NCBI GenBank assembly: GCA_021532125.1
Contig: JADYUX010000007.1
Coordinates: 1-64,000 of the forward strand
Direction: 5' to 3'
DNA: 64,000 bases
Origin: Arcanobacterium haemolyticum
Lineage (GTDB): Bacteria > Actinomycetota > Actinomycetes > Actinomycetales > Actinomycetaceae
The notes beneath the pieces are model-generated. The model had not been told where the DNA came from. It saw nothing but the letters and a program-made list of their open reading frames with translations, and searched no databases. Numbering within the stretch: position 1 is the first letter of the stretch; every line of letters starts with the position of its first letter. Shown one piece after another: positions 26,196 through 33,950 of the stretch. The translations under genes and the position numbers were made by a program.

Positions 26196-27131
26196 TCACT
26201 CCGCTCGATCGGCGATTTCTTTAGCTGCTGCCAGGTATGCAATTGCTCCCGTTGAACGTGGAGCATACGAGATGACGGTTTCCCCGTACGATGGCGATTC
26301 TGCAATACGCACCGACCGTGGGATTTCCGTATCCAGAGTTTGTGTTGGGAAGTACTCGCGTACGTTTTGCGCTACCTCTGCGGAAAGATTCGTATTCTTC
26401 GATGCCATCGTCAGTACAATCGTCGAAACGACAAGATCAGGGTTTGCTGTTTGACGCGCCCCTTCAATAGTGCGAAGTAGCTGAGTCAGCCCCTCTAGCG
26501 CGTAATACTCGCACTGTACGGGAATAAGAACCTCCCTCGCCGCGATAAGCGCATTAATAGGAAGGAGCGACATCGAGGGCGGGCAGTCGATGATAACGTA
26601 ATCAATATGACGGTCTAACGCCTCAAGTTCGTCGAGCGTGGCATCCACCGCCTGCTTGAGCTTCGTTCGACGATCCGGTTCTTCAGCTAGCTCGACGTCC
26701 ACCATCGCCAAGTCAATCGACGACGGCGCAACATACAGTCGCTTATACTGCTTGTTCTGGTGAAGTATCGACGTCAGCGATCGCTCTCCCCTAAACACGT
26801 CGTATAACGAGGGAAGATGTGGAGTTCGTTCAACACCGAGTGCCGTTGTTGCATTTCCTTGGGGATCTGAGTCGATAACAAGGACACGCAGGCCGCCGGC
26901 AGCAAGAGCCGCTGCAATGTTTACCGCCGTGGTCGTCTTGCCAACACCGCCTTTTTGGTTGGCGACGGCGATGAGGCGTGTTGAGGACGGCTTCTTCAGT
27001 GGCTTGTCCCCAATCGTGCTCAGACGGTTCATGTCGCGCGCCAACTCAGCCGCGAGTGGAGTATCGTCGGAGGCAAACCTTGTCCAGGAATCGTGTGTTC
27101 CCGGAGTTTCTAGGGCGTTCAGATCGCTCAT
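26196..27131 (-). CDS. parA: Chromosome-partitioning ATPase ParA
   Basis: Encodes 311 residues. The deviant Walker A is [17 protein letters not shown] (around residue 55), and [18 protein letters not shown] is the Walker B region. ParA binds DNA nonspecifically with ATP and moves ParB-parS complexes. The ATG at 27131 has AAAGG six bases upstream; the frame runs on to 27200 without a ribosome site. Its stop overlaps the start region of parB, so the pair is translationally coupled. Confidence 0.96.
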   Translation of the reverse strand: MSDLNALETPGTHDSWTRFASDDTPLAAELARDMNRLSTIGDKPLKKPSSTRLIAVANQKGGVGKTTTAVNIAAALAAGGLRVLVIDSDPQGNATTALGVERTPHLPSLYDVFRGERSLTSILHQNKQYKRLYVAPSSIDLAMVDVELAEEPDRRTKLKQAVDATLDELEALDRHIDYVIIDCPPSMSLLPINALIAAREVLIPVQCEYYALEGLTQLLRTIEGARQTANPDLVVSTIVLTMASKNTNLSAEVAQNVREYFPTQTLDTEIPRSVRIAESPSYGETVISYAPRSTGAIAYLAAAKEIADRAE

Positions 27132-27952
27132 GAATGGCCTTTCGTGTCGTACGTTCAAGTTTACCCGCCCACAGGGGACCATGACGACGGCACACGTCAC
27201 TCCCTCTATGTCAATGTTTCACGTGAAACGCGCATGACATCCACAGAATAGCCCAGCGCATGTTTCACGTGAAACATACGTGTGGTCGTCGGAAAGCCGA
27301 GCTGCTGCGATATGGCCGCGGAATGTCGCGGCGGCGATTGGCGATGAACCTGGACCATAACATTCGGCGTAAAGCCTTGTGGTTAGATTGCCCCACCCCG
27401 ATCCACCCCACCGGACCGCGGAGCACAACCGACACACTCTCTGTAGTTTTCGATGTCCCCCAACTCGGCGACATCAGCCGCCAGCAGTTACACTCCCTTT
27501 ATCGAAGAATGACGACAACATGTAGCAGACATCATCGCGTCGCAACTTTCGTATCAATCGCCGTTTCACGTGAAACATTCCGGAGTTCAGTCGTACTGAG
27601 AGATTCCAACGCCCTACCGCGTCAGAATAGGACGCACACGCCGCGCGGTCCCCGTGGGCGTAAGCCAGCTCCAACTAGGCGGCAACAGACCTCACCGGCC
27701 ACACTCTTTTCTAACCACACCCGCCGACAACGTGCAGCACGTCGCACCGCAATGTTCCTACCGATCGCCGTTTCACGTGAAACATTCTCGTATCTCTTGG
27801 GCAAGGGCTATCGAGTCGTTTCACCTCGTTTGCGTGACTGTAGGCTGGACGACAGCACGCACAAGCCGAACACTCTTGTGCTGAAGCACGACCACAACCA
27901 TTGCCGGCTATGCACAAGCGAAAGTTGGACTACATAACGTGAGCTACACGAA

Positions 27953-28097
27953 GGTTACGTTTCACGTGAAACGCCACCGCGCGCCACATATACAATTTGG
28001 TAGCCACAGCACCCCCCGAGACGACCACTCCAACAGAAATGCAGCTTCCGCGAAGCGCCGACTTCCTTCCAAGGAATCGCTGTTTCACGTGAAACAT
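27953..28097 (+). repeat. parS-bounded direct repeat, copy A
   Basis: About 145 bp running from just before the parS at 27959 to just after the parS at 28082. It matches copy B at 28261-28404 closely, including shared stretches such as GCCACAGCACCCCCC and GACGACCACTCCAACA. The copies are offset by 307-308 bp. Confidence 0.85.
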
Positions 28098-28260
28098 TCG
28101 GCCCTCTTTTATTGCAGACTACTAGGCGGTTCCGACTCGCTCGCACAAACCTACTTTGCACAGCAGCACCCACAAGTTGAATACTCTCGTGCAGACGCAC
28201 AACAATCACCAGTTGTGTAGATGTCACTTTTTCTCCTGCGTAATACAACCGACACACGTA

Positions 28261-28404
28261 GGTTGCGTTTCACGTGAAACGCCGCCGCGCTCCACATATA
28301 CGATTTGTAGGCCACAGCACCCCCCAAGACGACCACTCCAACAAAAATGCAGCTTTCGCGAAGCGATGACTTCCACTATGGAAGCACTGTTTCACGTGAA
28401 ACAT
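28261..28404 (+). repeat. parS-bounded direct repeat, copy B
   Basis: Second copy of the parS-bounded unit, from the parS at 28267 to that at 28389. Differences from copy A are scattered substitutions and a 1-bp length change; the two parS sites are unchanged, which suggests selection on the sites and drift in between. Confidence 0.85.
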
Positions 28405-28856
28405 ACGAGCCACATGACTGTGAGGTGGTGTTCACCTGAGAGCCGAAAGGCACTGTGCGGCAATGTATTGCTCGTTACGGTAAGCCGTACCTCTTAGTGT
28501 TGTGACCGATGCAGCAGATTCACAAACGTCTTACATTAAGCTCGGGAGAGCCTGTCCTGGACAAGGTTTCACGTGAAACGCACTTCTGACGGGTTATGAT
28601 TACCGTTGCCGTGCGCACTGATCATCGATCTGCGGATATGGACTTGCGCCGAGACCTCGTGTCGCAACCTCCAAACACCTGAGCTCAGGCCTTCGCGCGC
28701 AGGCAATTCTCCCTGCACGCGCCTATCCATGATGTGACAAGACAACATGCTGGATATGCGACGCTGTGACGATAGGTTGGGTCGTTACTCACTCCATCCG
28801 CATATGGCAGGCGCTGAAAATGAAGACGTCCCGTGGAAGAGAGCTCGGACGAGTGC

Positions 28857-29486
28857 CTACTTCTTCTTACGCACCTCAAGCACTCGCGTGGCTTCGTCGC
28901 ACCCAAATGGGGTGACTACGTGAACATCAGCCCACTGTGCACGGTACTTCCGAAGCTCTGGAATAGCGGCGTCAATTTCGTCGTCAACTTTAATTCCTTT
29001 GAGGGCGACGAGTGAGCCACCTGGCTTGAGAAGCGGCATTGTCCAACCTAGAAGCTTCTTAAGAGCAGCAACAGCCCGTGCAGTTACTATATCAACCTGT
29101 ACTTGTCTAAAAAACTCTTCCGATCGCCCTAGTTTTACCTCGACATTGCCGATGTTTAACTCGCTACAAACGTCACGGAGCCACTGGCAACGCCTCTCCA
29201 TTGAATCAATGAGAATGAGCTTCGTATCGGGTCGAATCATGGCAAGAACAAGCCCAGGGAAACCTGCACCCGAACCAACATCCGCTACCCGGGCACCTTC
29301 CGGAACGAACCCGGAAATAGCAGTTGAGTTCAGGATGTGCCGAGTCCACAGGCGGTCAAGTTCCCGTGGGCCAACTAGGCCACGTTTCTCCCCCTCATCT
29401 ACAAGCATCCCGGCAAAATCTGTCAGGAGAGACCATTGCTGGTCACCAAAATGTTCGGCACCGCCTGCAGGCTCTACTTCAACCAT
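28857..29486 (-). CDS. rsmG: 16S rRNA (guanine527-N7)-methyltransferase
   Basis: Encodes 209 residues of the RsmG/GidB family. The SAM-binding loop is VADVGSGAGFPGL, and WTRHILNS, LIDSMERRCQWL and VTARAVAALKKLLGW are family motifs. It methylates G527 in the 530 loop of 16S rRNA; loss of this enzyme gives low-level streptomycin resistance in other bacteria. GGGGGA precedes the ATG. Its usual neighbours parA and jag are both displaced here, by the parS array on one side and an AT-rich island on the other. Confidence 0.95.
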   Translation of the reverse strand: MVEVEPAGGAEHFGDQQWSLLTDFAGMLVDEGEKRGLVGPRELDRLWTRHILNSTAISGFVPEGARVADVGSGAGFPGLVLAMIRPDTKLILIDSMERRCQWLRDVCSELNIGNVEVKLGRSEEFFRQVQVDIVTARAVAALKKLLGWTMPLLKPGGSLVALKGIKVDDEIDAAIPELRKYRAQWADVHVVTPFGCDEATRVLEVRKKK

Positions 29487-29666
29487 TGTTCCCCCACTTC
29501 ACCTAACCATATGAAGCCTACCAGCTTGCAGATTTCCAATTAAGTTCGAGATTGGATAAATGTTATGTGTCAATATACAACATATTTCGGTCGAAAAAGT
29601 CATACATATGTCGGTATCGAAGACCCTTGTCAATCAAAGAAGCCTCTTATAGATTTCGAACCAAAG

Positions 29667-29687
29667 ACTGTAATTCACAATTACAGT
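29667..29687 (+). promoter_or_regulatory. Dyad operator upstream of exported-protein gene
   Basis: A perfect inverted repeat ACTGTAATT-cac-AATTACAGT lies 27 bp before the start codon of the next gene. Its position suits a repressor operator in the promoter or leader. The cognate regulator is not in the immediate neighbourhood. Confidence 0.5.
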
Positions 29688-29714
29688 TGTCGGACGAAAA
29701 CCTGTGGAGGATCA

Positions 29715-30389
29715 ATGATGATCACTCTCAAACACATAATGTTATTATCCGCCACCATACCACTTAGCCCGGCCAACATAGCTCCTGGAGTAGCGATCTC
29801 GGAGCCTATCGATGACAAAACAAATTCCGAACTATATCTCGCTGAAGAAAGATGTAGCGAAATCACCGTTGCCGTAGTTAATCCCGAAATTGCTATAGAC
29901 ACTAAAGACGGAAAATTTTATCCCACAGGATCAGTTCCTCAAGATGGTGTCTTGATTATGCCTAAGAGCGACGGAACATTACCTTCCGAAGTAGCAGACC
30001 TAACAAGGATCTGTCAGGGCTATCAAGAATTGACTAGCCAGGCATACTTTAGATTTTCAACAGAGCATGATTTCATCGCCCCGTCATTAGTTTGGTCGAG
30101 ATGGCACAGAGCAAGATACGGAACGATCACAAACAACTACAACGACAGAGCTTCCTATCAATTTTATGTTGATCCACATACAAATTCAAAAGTTCAGGGT
30201 CAAGGTATTGGATATGCCCCTATCTACATCCTCGGCAAACTCGGAATTATACAGAAATGGTACAACGTCGGTATAACAGATCCTGGTGGCTCAGCAGGAA
30301 CGACCGTGCCTTGGGATAAAACTGCTGGATATAAGGAATTTCGTGCTCAAGCTCTCAATGCAATTGGCGCACGAGGAACCTGGCGTTAA
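29715..30389 (+). CDS. Unrecognised, probably exported protein
   Basis: Encodes 224 residues. A hydrophobic N-terminus (ITLKHIMLLSATIPLSP) suggests a signal peptide, although the n-region is weak. The mature part has two cysteines (EERCSE, TRICQG) that could form a disulfide, and an aromatic-rich second half (WSRWHRARYGTITNNYNDRA, GIGYAPIYILGKLGIIQKWY). I recognise no domain. GGAGG precedes two tandem ATGs at 29715 and 29718; either could be used. It is followed after 15 bp by a small membrane protein. AT-rich composition and position between rsmG and jag, normally near neighbours, suggest acquisition. Confidence 0.7.
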   Translation: MMITLKHIMLLSATIPLSPANIAPGVAISEPIDDKTNSELYLAEERCSEITVAVVNPEIAIDTKDGKFYPTGSVPQDGVLIMPKSDGTLPSEVADLTRICQGYQELTSQAYFRFSTEHDFIAPSLVWSRWHRARYGTITNNYNDRASYQFYVDPHTNSKVQGQGIGYAPIYILGKLGIIQKWYNVGITDPGGSAGTTVPWDKTAGYKEFRAQALNAIGARGTWR

Positions 30390-30404
30390 ATGGAGGAATA
30401 AGTA

Positions 30405-30650
30405 ATGACAACCGCAAAGCGACTTATCTTGACCGGGATTATCTTCTTCATAGTCTCATTCATCTTTGGTGGTTACGCACCAGAATCCTTCTACATAGCC
30501 AATGGTGACGGTTTTGATGCCAGACTTTTCGGAGTTTTCAAGGCCCTCATCGTCTACTGTATGAATACTCTCGCAGTACCCCTTGGCTCCACACTCATCG
30601 GATCGGGAATCGTCCTCAAAGTACTCGGTGCGCACAAATCAGATGCCTAA
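30405..30650 (+). CDS. Small two-helix membrane protein
   Basis: Encodes 81 residues with helices at about 6-26 (RLILTGIIFFIVSFIFGGYA) and 47-74 (LIVYCMNTLAVPLGSTLIGS). GGAGG precedes the ATG by eight bases, and it lies 15 bp after the unrecognised exported protein, so they form a two-gene operon. No known family. It could anchor, export or protect against the partner; this is inference from context. Confidence 0.65.
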   Translation: MTTAKRLILTGIIFFIVSFIFGGYAPESFYIANGDGFDARLFGVFKALIVYCMNTLAVPLGSTLIGSGIVLKVLGAHKSDA

Positions 30651-30710
30651 TACCTTCGTCGCCCTCGATCCGCCCAGGGCATGAAGCCGGCATGGACATA
30701 GGCCTAACAG

Positions 30711-30749
30711 AATAAAAGGAGGTCGGAACCATACGGTTCCGACCTCCTT
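30711..30749. terminator. Bidirectional terminator between island and jag
   Basis: Perfect 15-bp arms (30716-30730 AAGGAGGTCGGAACC, 30735-30749) with an ATAC loop. The minus-strand exit carries TTTTATT (30711-30717), so it is a good intrinsic terminator for the jag operon; on the plus strand it follows the two-gene island. Confidence 0.85.
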
Positions 30750-30766
30750 CGCGTACTACGCTCCGA

Positions 30767-31321
30767 TCACTCAGTCTCGGAATCCTCGACAACATCCTCG
30801 TCGTCAATATCCTCAACAGCATCAGCAGGCTTGATCACGACGTGACGGCCAGGCCCAACACCCTCAGAATCCGAAACAAGACCGGCAGCAGCAGCGATAT
30901 CGTGAACCACCTTGCGCTCAAACGGATTCATTGGATCGAGTTCAACCTCGTCGCCGGTTTCCTGCACGGTAGCAACAGCTTCGCGAGCAATCTCGGCAAT
31001 CTCGGCACGGTGCTCTGCACGGAAGCCGGCGATATCCAACATAAGGCGGCTACGCTCGCCTGTCTGGCTCTGAACAGCCAAGCGCGTGAGCTCCTGCAAG
31101 GCCTCCAACGCCTCCCCCTCACGGCCAATGAGGCGCTTGAGGCGACGGTCAGCACCCTCGTCGGACACAATGGCCAGTGAGGCACGATCGGCCTCAACCG
31201 AGATCTCAATGTCGCCGTCGAGATCGGCAATATCGAGGAGTTCCTCCAGGTAGTCGGCGGCGATATCGCCTTCTTCGTCGAGCTTCTTAATGAGCTCTGC
31301 TTTATCGATTGTTTCACTCAT
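30767..31321 (-). CDS. jag: Jag/KhpB RNA-binding protein (KH and R3H domains)
   Basis: Encodes 184 residues. A KH-like part has RLKRLIGREGEALEALQELT, and a C-terminal R3H domain has MNPFERKVVHDI followed by GLVSDSEGVGPGRHVVIKP. An acidic tail follows. KhpB proteins bind RNA and are linked to cell-division and wall control. I chose the ATG at 31321; a GTG three codons upstream (31330) is possible. It follows yidC, as in most bacteria. Confidence 0.9.
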   Translation of the reverse strand: MSETIDKAELIKKLDEEGDIAADYLEELLDIADLDGDIEISVEADRASLAIVSDEGADRRLKRLIGREGEALEALQELTRLAVQSQTGERSRLMLDIAGFRAEHRAEIAEIAREAVATVQETGDEVELDPMNPFERKVVHDIAAAAGLVSDSEGVGPGRHVVIKPADAVEDIDDEDVVEDSETE

Positions 31322-31380
31322 GGTGAGCACTTCTTTCTGGTCGTAGACGGAGGCACTTCACACCCGCCTCTCAGGGACGA

Positions 31381-32571
31381 TTAGAAATTGCGAGGCTTCT
31401 GGTTCCTCTGTGCCTTCTTCTGGCGATTTTGCGCCTTGGCTCGCGAACGTGCGCGCTCTGCCTGGCGGCGCTCGTAACGCTTACGTGCACGCTCAGCATC
31501 CGTGAGGCCGTCCTTGCCACGAACTTCCGCGTCCTCACCGGATTCGTCGGCATCGTCAACCACCGATGTCGGGTCAAGGAGCGCATTAGCGCGCTGCTGA
31601 GCCGCAGCCTTCTTTGAACGAGCTTTACCGAGTGGCTGCTGGCGCTGACCGCCGCGGCTCTCTTGTGCCTCCAGCTCGGCGATCTCTTCCTCGGAGAGGC
31701 CCTTGCGGAGGCGCTTCTTGCGCAGACGTTCTTCGCGTTCACGGAAAGCCTTGGAACCAGGTGTCGGGTTGTTACGGATGAACCAGGTTTGCTGACCGAT
31801 GTTCCAGAGGTTTCCAGCTGTCCAGTAGAGCAGAACACCAATCTGGAATGCGACACCCGAGAAGAGGTAGATCACGGGCATGCCGTAGAGCATGTACTTC
31901 TGAGTACGGAAGATCGGGTTATCCGAATCCATTGCCGATTCCGGCATGTTCTTCATCGTGAGCTGCTTCTGCGTGTAGAACATCGAAACACACATGAAAA
32001 GAACGAGAATTGCAGCCACAATACGCACGACGACGGCATGTGAGGGGTCGCCAGGCTGCGAGAATGAAGCCGAAAGCGGGGCGCCAAAGAACGTTGTGGA
32101 CTGGAACTGCTGCGCCACTTCCTGAGTGATCGGGCCAAGGGTGTTTCCGTGGCCGTAAGAGCCTTCAGCGATACGCGGGAAAGCGTAGAACACGCGGAAG
32201 AGGGAGAACAGTACCGGCATCTGGATGAGCATCGGCATGCACGAGGCGAACGGCGATGTTCCATGCTTGCGGTAGAGAGCCGAGAGCTCCTCCTGCTGAC
32301 GCTGCTGGGAAACCGGGTCTTTCTTGCCCTTGTATTTCTTCTGGATTTTCTGGATCTCAGGCTGAAGAATCTGTGTTTGGCGCGATGCCTTGATTTGCTT
32401 GTTGAACAGAGGCAGCACGAGGAGGCGCACAAGCACCGTGAGGCCGAGAATCGAGATGACCCAGGCTGGGCCAGCTCCGGCATCCATGCCGAAAAACGTC
32501 GTGAGGCCCTTGTGGATCCCGTACATGATCCACGCAACGAGCCACATGATCGGATAGAGGATGGTATCCAC
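31381..32571 (-). CDS. yidC: Membrane protein insertase YidC
   Basis: Encodes 396 residues with about five helices. GLTVLVRLLVLPLFNKQIKA holds the conserved Arg in the groove, PFASCMPMLIQMPVLFSLFR is the Oxa1 core, and GVLLYWTAGNLWNIGQQ is the C-terminal signature. The C-terminal 120 residues are a long Arg/Lys-rich tail that can contact ribosomes. It inserts membrane proteins alone or with Sec. The start is a GTG at 32571 with only a weak ribosome site. It sits between yidD and jag. Confidence 0.94.
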   Translation of the reverse strand: MDTILYPIMWLVAWIMYGIHKGLTTFFGMDAGAGPAWVISILGLTVLVRLLVLPLFNKQIKASRQTQILQPEIQKIQKKYKGKKDPVSQQRQQEELSALYRKHGTSPFASCMPMLIQMPVLFSLFRVFYAFPRIAEGSYGHGNTLGPITQEVAQQFQSTTFFGAPLSASFSQPGDPSHAVVVRIVAAILVLFMCVSMFYTQKQLTMKNMPESAMDSDNPIFRTQKYMLYGMPVIYLFSGVAFQIGVLLYWTAGNLWNIGQQTWFIRNNPTPGSKAFREREERLRKKRLRKGLSEEEIAELEAQESRGGQRQQPLGKARSKKAAAQQRANALLDPTSVVDDADESGEDAEVRGKDGLTDAERARKRYERRQAERARSRAKAQNRQKKAQRNQKPRNF

Positions 32572-32652
32572 TCGTCTACTTTCAGTTGAAGCAGGCTGGT
32601 TGCCCGCACGTCTATTTGTTTACCGCTTTCTTCATGCCGTGACCGCGGTGGT

Positions 32653-32955
32653 CTATGAAGAATTCCTAGCGTTGTCTTCCTGTTCGTAGAGATCAAGAAG
32701 TTCGTCGTGTCCTAGTGGTTTCGTCGGCCATTTCCCAGGTGGTGGAACACGATCGACACCTCCGCGGCTCCACGGGTTGCACCGTAAAAGCCGCCAGACA
32801 CTAAGAATTGTACCTTTGACAACGCCGTGAACTCGAAGCGAATCGATAGCGTATTGCGAACAGGTGGGTACGTATCGGCAGCGCCTGGGTAGGCCCGGCG
32901 AGATAGTTCGCTGGTACCACCGGATTGGGGCGACGAAGATCGAGGATGGGCGCAT
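32653..32955 (-). CDS. yidD: Membrane protein insertion efficiency factor YidD
   Basis: Encodes 100 residues with the YidD core YQRTISPGLPRRCRYVPTCS and QYAIDSLRVHGVVKGTILSV, then RLLRCNPWSRGGVDRVP. The three conserved Cys are present. It assists YidC-dependent insertion. Its ATG overlaps the rnpA stop by one base (TAATG), so the two are coupled. Confidence 0.95.
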   Translation of the reverse strand: MRPSSIFVAPIRWYQRTISPGLPRRCRYVPTCSQYAIDSLRVHGVVKGTILSVWRLLRCNPWSRGGVDRVPPPGKWPTKPLGHDELLDLYEQEDNARNSS

Positions 32956-33347
32956 TAGTGCGCCTCGTTCGTTACGTCAGTTGTTGGCGAAGGGTTGTGT
33001 CGCTCGATTTTCCGGAAGGCTTTGCGGAGTGCGACATCGATGTCGGCTCCGATAGCCTCGGACGACGAATGTGCCGCGCCGGGTAGTGCGCGCACGACGA
33101 CGAGTGAGCCTGGGGTGAAACGGTCGAGGCGTGCGCGTAGAAGGTGGCGTAGTTGGCGGTAGACGCGGTGGCGGACAACCGAGTTTCCCACGCTTTTGGA
33201 CACGACGAAGCCGACCTTCACGGGGTGAAGGTCGGCTTGGTTATTCGTCTCGATAGAGACGACCACCCGGCTTGCTGCGCCACGCGCACCGCGAAGTGCG
33301 CGTGCGAAGTCCGCCGAGTTCCGCATTCGGTGCTCGGCAGGAAGCAA
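32955..33347 (-). CDS. rnpA: Ribonuclease P protein component
   Basis: Encodes 130 residues beginning MLPAEHRMRNSADFARALRG, with the RNA-binding signature SVGNSVVRHRVYRQLRHLLR. It binds RNase P RNA and aids tRNA 5' processing. The start is a TTG at 33347, three bases after the rpmH stop; this start gives the canonical MLPAEHR N-terminus. It overlaps yidD by one base at the other end. Confidence 0.94.
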   Translation of the reverse strand: MLPAEHRMRNSADFARALRGARGAASRVVVSIETNNQADLHPVKVGFVVSKSVGNSVVRHRVYRQLRHLLRARLDRFTPGSLVVVRALPGAAHSSSEAIGADIDVALRKAFRKIERHNPSPTTDVTNEAH

Positions 33348-33350
33348 GTG

Positions 33351-33488
33351 TCAGGCCGAGATCTTCTCGCGGCCCTTACGACGGCGTGCCGCGAGGATGG
33401 CGCGGCCGGCGCGGGTGCTCATGCGCTTGCGGAAACCGTGCACCTTGGCACGACGACGATTATTCGGCTGGAATGTCCGCTTGACCAC
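33351..33488 (-). CDS. rpmH: 50S ribosomal protein L34
   Basis: Encodes 45 residues, the expected length, with [20 protein letters not shown] and the Lys/Arg-rich C-terminus. The start is a GTG at 33488 with GGGAG seven bases upstream; the frame is open to 33533 without a site. First gene of rpmH-rnpA-yidD-yidC-jag, transcribed away from the dnaA upstream region. Confidence 0.95.
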   Translation of the reverse strand: MVKRTFQPNNRRRAKVHGFRKRMSTRAGRAILAARRRKGREKISA

Positions 33489-33950
33489 GGTTCTACTCCC
33501 ACGTTCGGTTGACGAGCGAGTGTTACCTCGCATTCAGGACTATGTACGTCGAGAAACGCACATGTGACTAGCTGACTTTACGCGAGCGTGCGGCATGAAA
33601 TCAACGAAAAGACACCCTTGCGTGACACGTCTCTCATAATCACTTTTGCTCAGGTAAACACTTCACAAACAATTCTGTGAACAATCCACAGATGTGGATA
33701 AAGGCTGGGGATGGATTTTTCTTGACTCCCGCGCAAAATCGTTTCTAAATCACAAGTTTGTAATTTCCACACCTGTGGAGAAGCTTGTGGATAACCGACG
33801 TGCGCGGCGGGCCTGAACCTCTTACTATTGCTTAGACTGCGAAATTCGCGGCGCCCTTCGTCGTCGCTTCTACGCCATCACGATCGGCATAGAACGGCAA
33901 AGAACGATGCCGCCGAGTTGCCGCGAATGTAAAAACGATGAGGAGTCTTG
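33489..33950. promoter_or_regulatory. rpmH-dnaA intergenic region with DnaA boxes
   Basis: About 460 bp without a gene. Two perfect DnaA boxes on the minus strand (TGTGGATAA at 33693-33701 and 33786-33794) and a near match (TGTGGAGAA at 33774-33782) lie in an AT-rich part (33640-33795). It carries divergent promoters for rpmH and dnaA and probably autoregulates dnaA; it may be part of a bipartite origin. Confidence 0.7.

Larger units (their letters stand above)
27132..28856. repeat. Gene-free parS array of nine sites in degenerate repeats
   Basis: Nine perfect copies of GTTTCACGTGAAAC start at 27216, 27262, 27563, 27770, 27959, 28082, 28267, 28389 and 28566. Spacings from 27770 on are 189, 123, 185, 122 and 177 bp, an alternation with a higher-order period of about 308 bp. 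Two flank types alternate: sites followed by AT (27262, 27563, 27770, 28082, 28389) and sites followed by G (27216, 27959, 28267, 28566). I see no gene in the 1.7 kb. This should be the main centromere bound by ParB from the adjacent operon. No RNA gene is seen in the remainder (28580-28856). Confidence 0.92.

Noticed and set aside
27260-27937. 225-codon frame across the parS array
   Set aside because: Codons are dictated by parS and repeat sequence (recurring FHVKH / VSRET); no start signal.
27216-28579. Regularly repeated 14-bp palindromes considered as a CRISPR array
   Set aside because: Repeat is the parS consensus, spacing is 46-301 bp rather than about 30-40, and no cas genes are nearby.
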